NCBI GenBank assembly: GCA_003456155.1
Contig: DMPC01000136.1
Span: 25,037-32,292 of the forward strand
Length of the DNA: 7,256 nucleotides
Origin: Actinomycetota bacterium
Lineage (GTDB): Bacteria > Actinomycetota > Actinomycetes > S36-B12
Direction of reading: 5' to 3'
Positions 6,689 through 7,256 of this stretch are shown one piece after another. The notes under the pieces are model-generated. The model was not told where the DNA came from. It searched no databases and saw only the letters and a list, made by a program, of their open reading frames with translations. The stretch's first letter is position 1; every line of letters starts with the position of its first letter. A program made the translations under genes and the position numbers.

Positions 6689-6769
6689 ATGACTGTGCTC
6701 ACCACCTGCTGTGCAAGCTCCGGCCATCGTCCGAAGGCCCTGACGCGCTCGTGTCGGATGCCCCGCTGA
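6689..6769 (+). CDS. Putative 26-residue Cys-containing leader peptide
   Basis: This short ORF starts at ATG 6689 with GAGAGG 4 nt upstream and ends at TGA 6767-6769, 107 bp before the transporter ATPase gene. The peptide begins MTVLTTCCASSGHRP and has Cys at positions 7, 8 and 22 plus a basic C-terminal half, with no membrane or known enzyme domain. Cys-rich short ORFs upstream of sulfur genes act as cysteine-responsive attenuators in mycobacteria, and small leader peptides are common before sulfur-uptake operons in actinobacteria. That context, the SAM aptamer immediately upstream and the hairpins overlapping its 3' half suggest a regulatory leader peptide. The adjacent Cys codons (TGC TGT, 6707-6712) would be the stall point when charged Cys-tRNA is scarce. 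Short ORFs arise easily in such DNA, so expression is unproven. Confidence 0.5.
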   Translation: MTVLTTCCASSGHRPKALTRSCRMPR

Positions 6770-6796
6770 GCGGAGCCCGAATCCGCTGACGAGCGC
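6745..6796 (+). promoter_or_regulatory. Attenuator-like hairpin over the leader-peptide stop
   Basis: GCGCTCGT (6745-6752) pairs perfectly over 8 bp with ACGAGCGC (6789-6796). After a small internal loop the stem continues with CGGAT (6755-6759) and ATCCG (6781-6785), capped by CCGC/GCGG (6763-6766 with 6770-6773). The last third of the leader-peptide ORF and its stop codon lie inside, so translating ribosomes would melt it. No T tract follows, so it is unlikely to be a simple intrinsic terminator itself. Confidence 0.5.
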
Positions 6797-6803
6797 CTCG
6801 CTC
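6791..6803 (+). promoter_or_regulatory. Alternative hairpin, exclusive with the 6745-6796 stem
   Basis: GAGCG (6791-6795) and CGCTC (6799-6803) form a perfect 5-bp stem with a 3-nt loop. The left arm is the same sequence that closes the 6745-6796 hairpin, so the two cannot form together. A ribosome at the leader-peptide stop would hold the larger hairpin open and allow this one; a ribosome stalled at the Cys codons would allow the larger one. How either choice affects the downstream gene is not evident. Confidence 0.35.
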
Positions 6804-6829
6804 ACCCCTGCACCTCCCGCAACAGCGCG

Positions 6830-6848
6830 CGCACGGTCCCTCCGTGCG
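6830..6848 (+). promoter_or_regulatory. GC-rich hairpin ahead of the ABC ATPase gene
   Basis: CGCACGG (6830-6836) and CCGTGCG (6842-6848) form a perfect 7-bp stem around TCCCT, extendable by a G-U pair (6829-6849). It is followed by TTGTGCTCGACT, which is T-containing but not a T run. It ends 17 nt before the GAAGG ribosome binding site. It could be a weak terminator or part of the expression platform; its role is unknown. Confidence 0.4.
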
Positions 6849-6876
6849 TTGTGCTCGACTCATGTGAAGGCAGACC

Positions 6877-7256
6877 ATGACCATCGTCCTCGACTCCCGG
6901 CTCCGGGCCCCGGCCTCGTCCGTCGCCCTGCGACAGGTGTCCAAGTCGTTCGGCAGCGGCGCCGACGCCATCTGCGTCCTCGCCGATGTCGACCTGGAGG
7001 TCTCGTCCGGTGAGATCGTCGCGCTGCTCGGGCCCAGTGGCTGTGGCAAGTCGACGCTGCTGCGCCTCGTCGCCGGACTCGAGCGACCTACGAGTGGCGA
7101 GGTCACGGTCGACGGTGCGCTTGTCACCGGGATCGACGCCCACTGCTCCGTGGTTTTCCAGGAGCCCCGGCTGCTGCCCTGGCGCACGATCTCGTCGAAC
7201 GTGCGGCTCGGGGCGCGGGGAGGTCAGGGCGCCAGCGAGGTGGACGAGTGGCTCGG
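6877..7256 (+). CDS. ABC transporter ATP-binding protein, SsuB/TauB-like (partial, 3' end outside)
   Basis: The first 126 codons of an ABC importer ATPase lie in the window; the reading frame is still open at the right edge. Walker A is GPSGCGKST (52-60), followed by LLRLVAGLERPTSGEVTVDG (61-80) and the Q-loop VFQEPRLLPWRTISSNVRLG (93-112, Gln95). The QEPRLLPW form is characteristic of the nitrate/sulfonate/taurine importer ATPases. The signature motif, Walker B and H-loop lie outside the window. The start at ATG 6877 is well fixed: GAAGG is 6 nt upstream and an in-frame TGA lies at 6865-6867. The SAM riboswitch and Cys-containing leader ORF upstream indicate that this importer brings in a sulfur compound, such as an alkanesulfonate, taurine or a methionine precursor, with permease and binding-protein genes expected downstream. 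The substrate is inferred from regulation and family, not from the ATPase itself. Confidence 0.9.
   Translation, partial: MTIVLDSRLRAPASSVALRQVSKSFGSGADAICVLADVDLEVSSGEIVALLGPSGCGKSTLLRLVAGLERPTSGEVTVDGALVTGIDAHCSVVFQEPRLLPWRTISSNVRLGARGGQGASEVDEWL

Noticed and set aside
5902..6705. Minus-strand frame of 267 codons spanning the metB end and the riboswitch
   Set aside because: It is antisense to both metB and a structured RNA and has no protein family signal.
6572..6769. Longer 65-codon version of the leader ORF starting at GTG 6572
   Set aside because: It would translate through the whole SAM aptamer, which is structured RNA; only the last 26 codons have a sensible start outside the aptamer.
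5273..6805. Long minus-strand open frame of 510 codons opposite metB
   Set aside because: It is antisense to a gene with complete catalytic motifs, has low-complexity His/Arg/Gly-rich composition, and no recognisable domain. Long antisense frames are expected in GC-rich DNA.
1..7256. CRISPR arrays, tRNA/rRNA genes, insertion sequences or phage genes
   Set aside because: I saw no spaced direct repeats, no cloverleaf, no transposase or integrase motifs and no terminal inverted repeats. Gene content is chromosomal housekeeping and metabolism.

Overview
The window is GC-rich DNA with dense, short-spaced genes, GTG as well as ATG starts and actinobacterial protein families: a CopD-CtaG fusion, a CBS-domain cystathionine beta-synthase next to metB, and a rhodanese lipoprotein. 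It most likely comes from a high-GC Gram-positive actinobacterium, perhaps Micrococcales-like. Genus cannot be read from the sequence.

Left half (1-3820, minus strand). Three genes are read right to left: a CPA2-type cation:proton antiporter (3820-2591), a CopD-CtaG fusion membrane protein linked to copper handling and cytochrome oxidase assembly (2574-517), and a short lipoprotein with an intact rhodanese domain (481-14). The first two are 16 bp apart and probably form one operon. The rhodanese gene appears to have its own promoter. An extended -10 element lies 7 nt before its ATG, which suggests a leaderless mRNA, and it is embedded in a G/C-tract palindrome (ATACCCCCTAGGGTAT, 480-495) that looks like an operator for a CsoR/CstR-family copper or persulfide sensor.

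Middle (3821-6505, plus strand). After a 113-bp divergent intergenic region come cystathionine beta-synthase (3934-5310) and a cystathionine gamma-synthase/lyase (5351-6505), 40 bp apart. Together they supply the transsulfuration route between homocysteine and cysteine.

Right end (6506-7256, plus strand). This is the most unusual region. A 371-bp gap before an SsuB/TauB-like ABC-transporter ATPase (6877 to the window edge, partial) holds a SAM riboswitch. It has the SAM-I core, including kink-turn and P2-loop/J3-4 pseudoknot, plus a SAM-IV-like pseudoknot between the P3 loop and sequence 3' of P1. The last pseudoknot strand directly abuts the start codon of a 26-codon ORF with a Cys-Cys pair (6689-6769). 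The 3' half of that ORF lies in a strong hairpin (6745-6796) with a mutually exclusive alternative (6791-6803), and another 7-8 bp hairpin follows at about 6830-6848. The leader therefore looks like a two-input control element in which SAM acts through the aptamer and cysteine supply acts through leader-peptide translation, ahead of a probable sulfur-compound importer.

The unifying theme is sulfur: sulfane-sulfur handling with a likely thiol/copper-sensor operator, Cys/Met interconversion, and a SAM-controlled importer. The antiporter and CtaG fusion are envelope and respiration genes.
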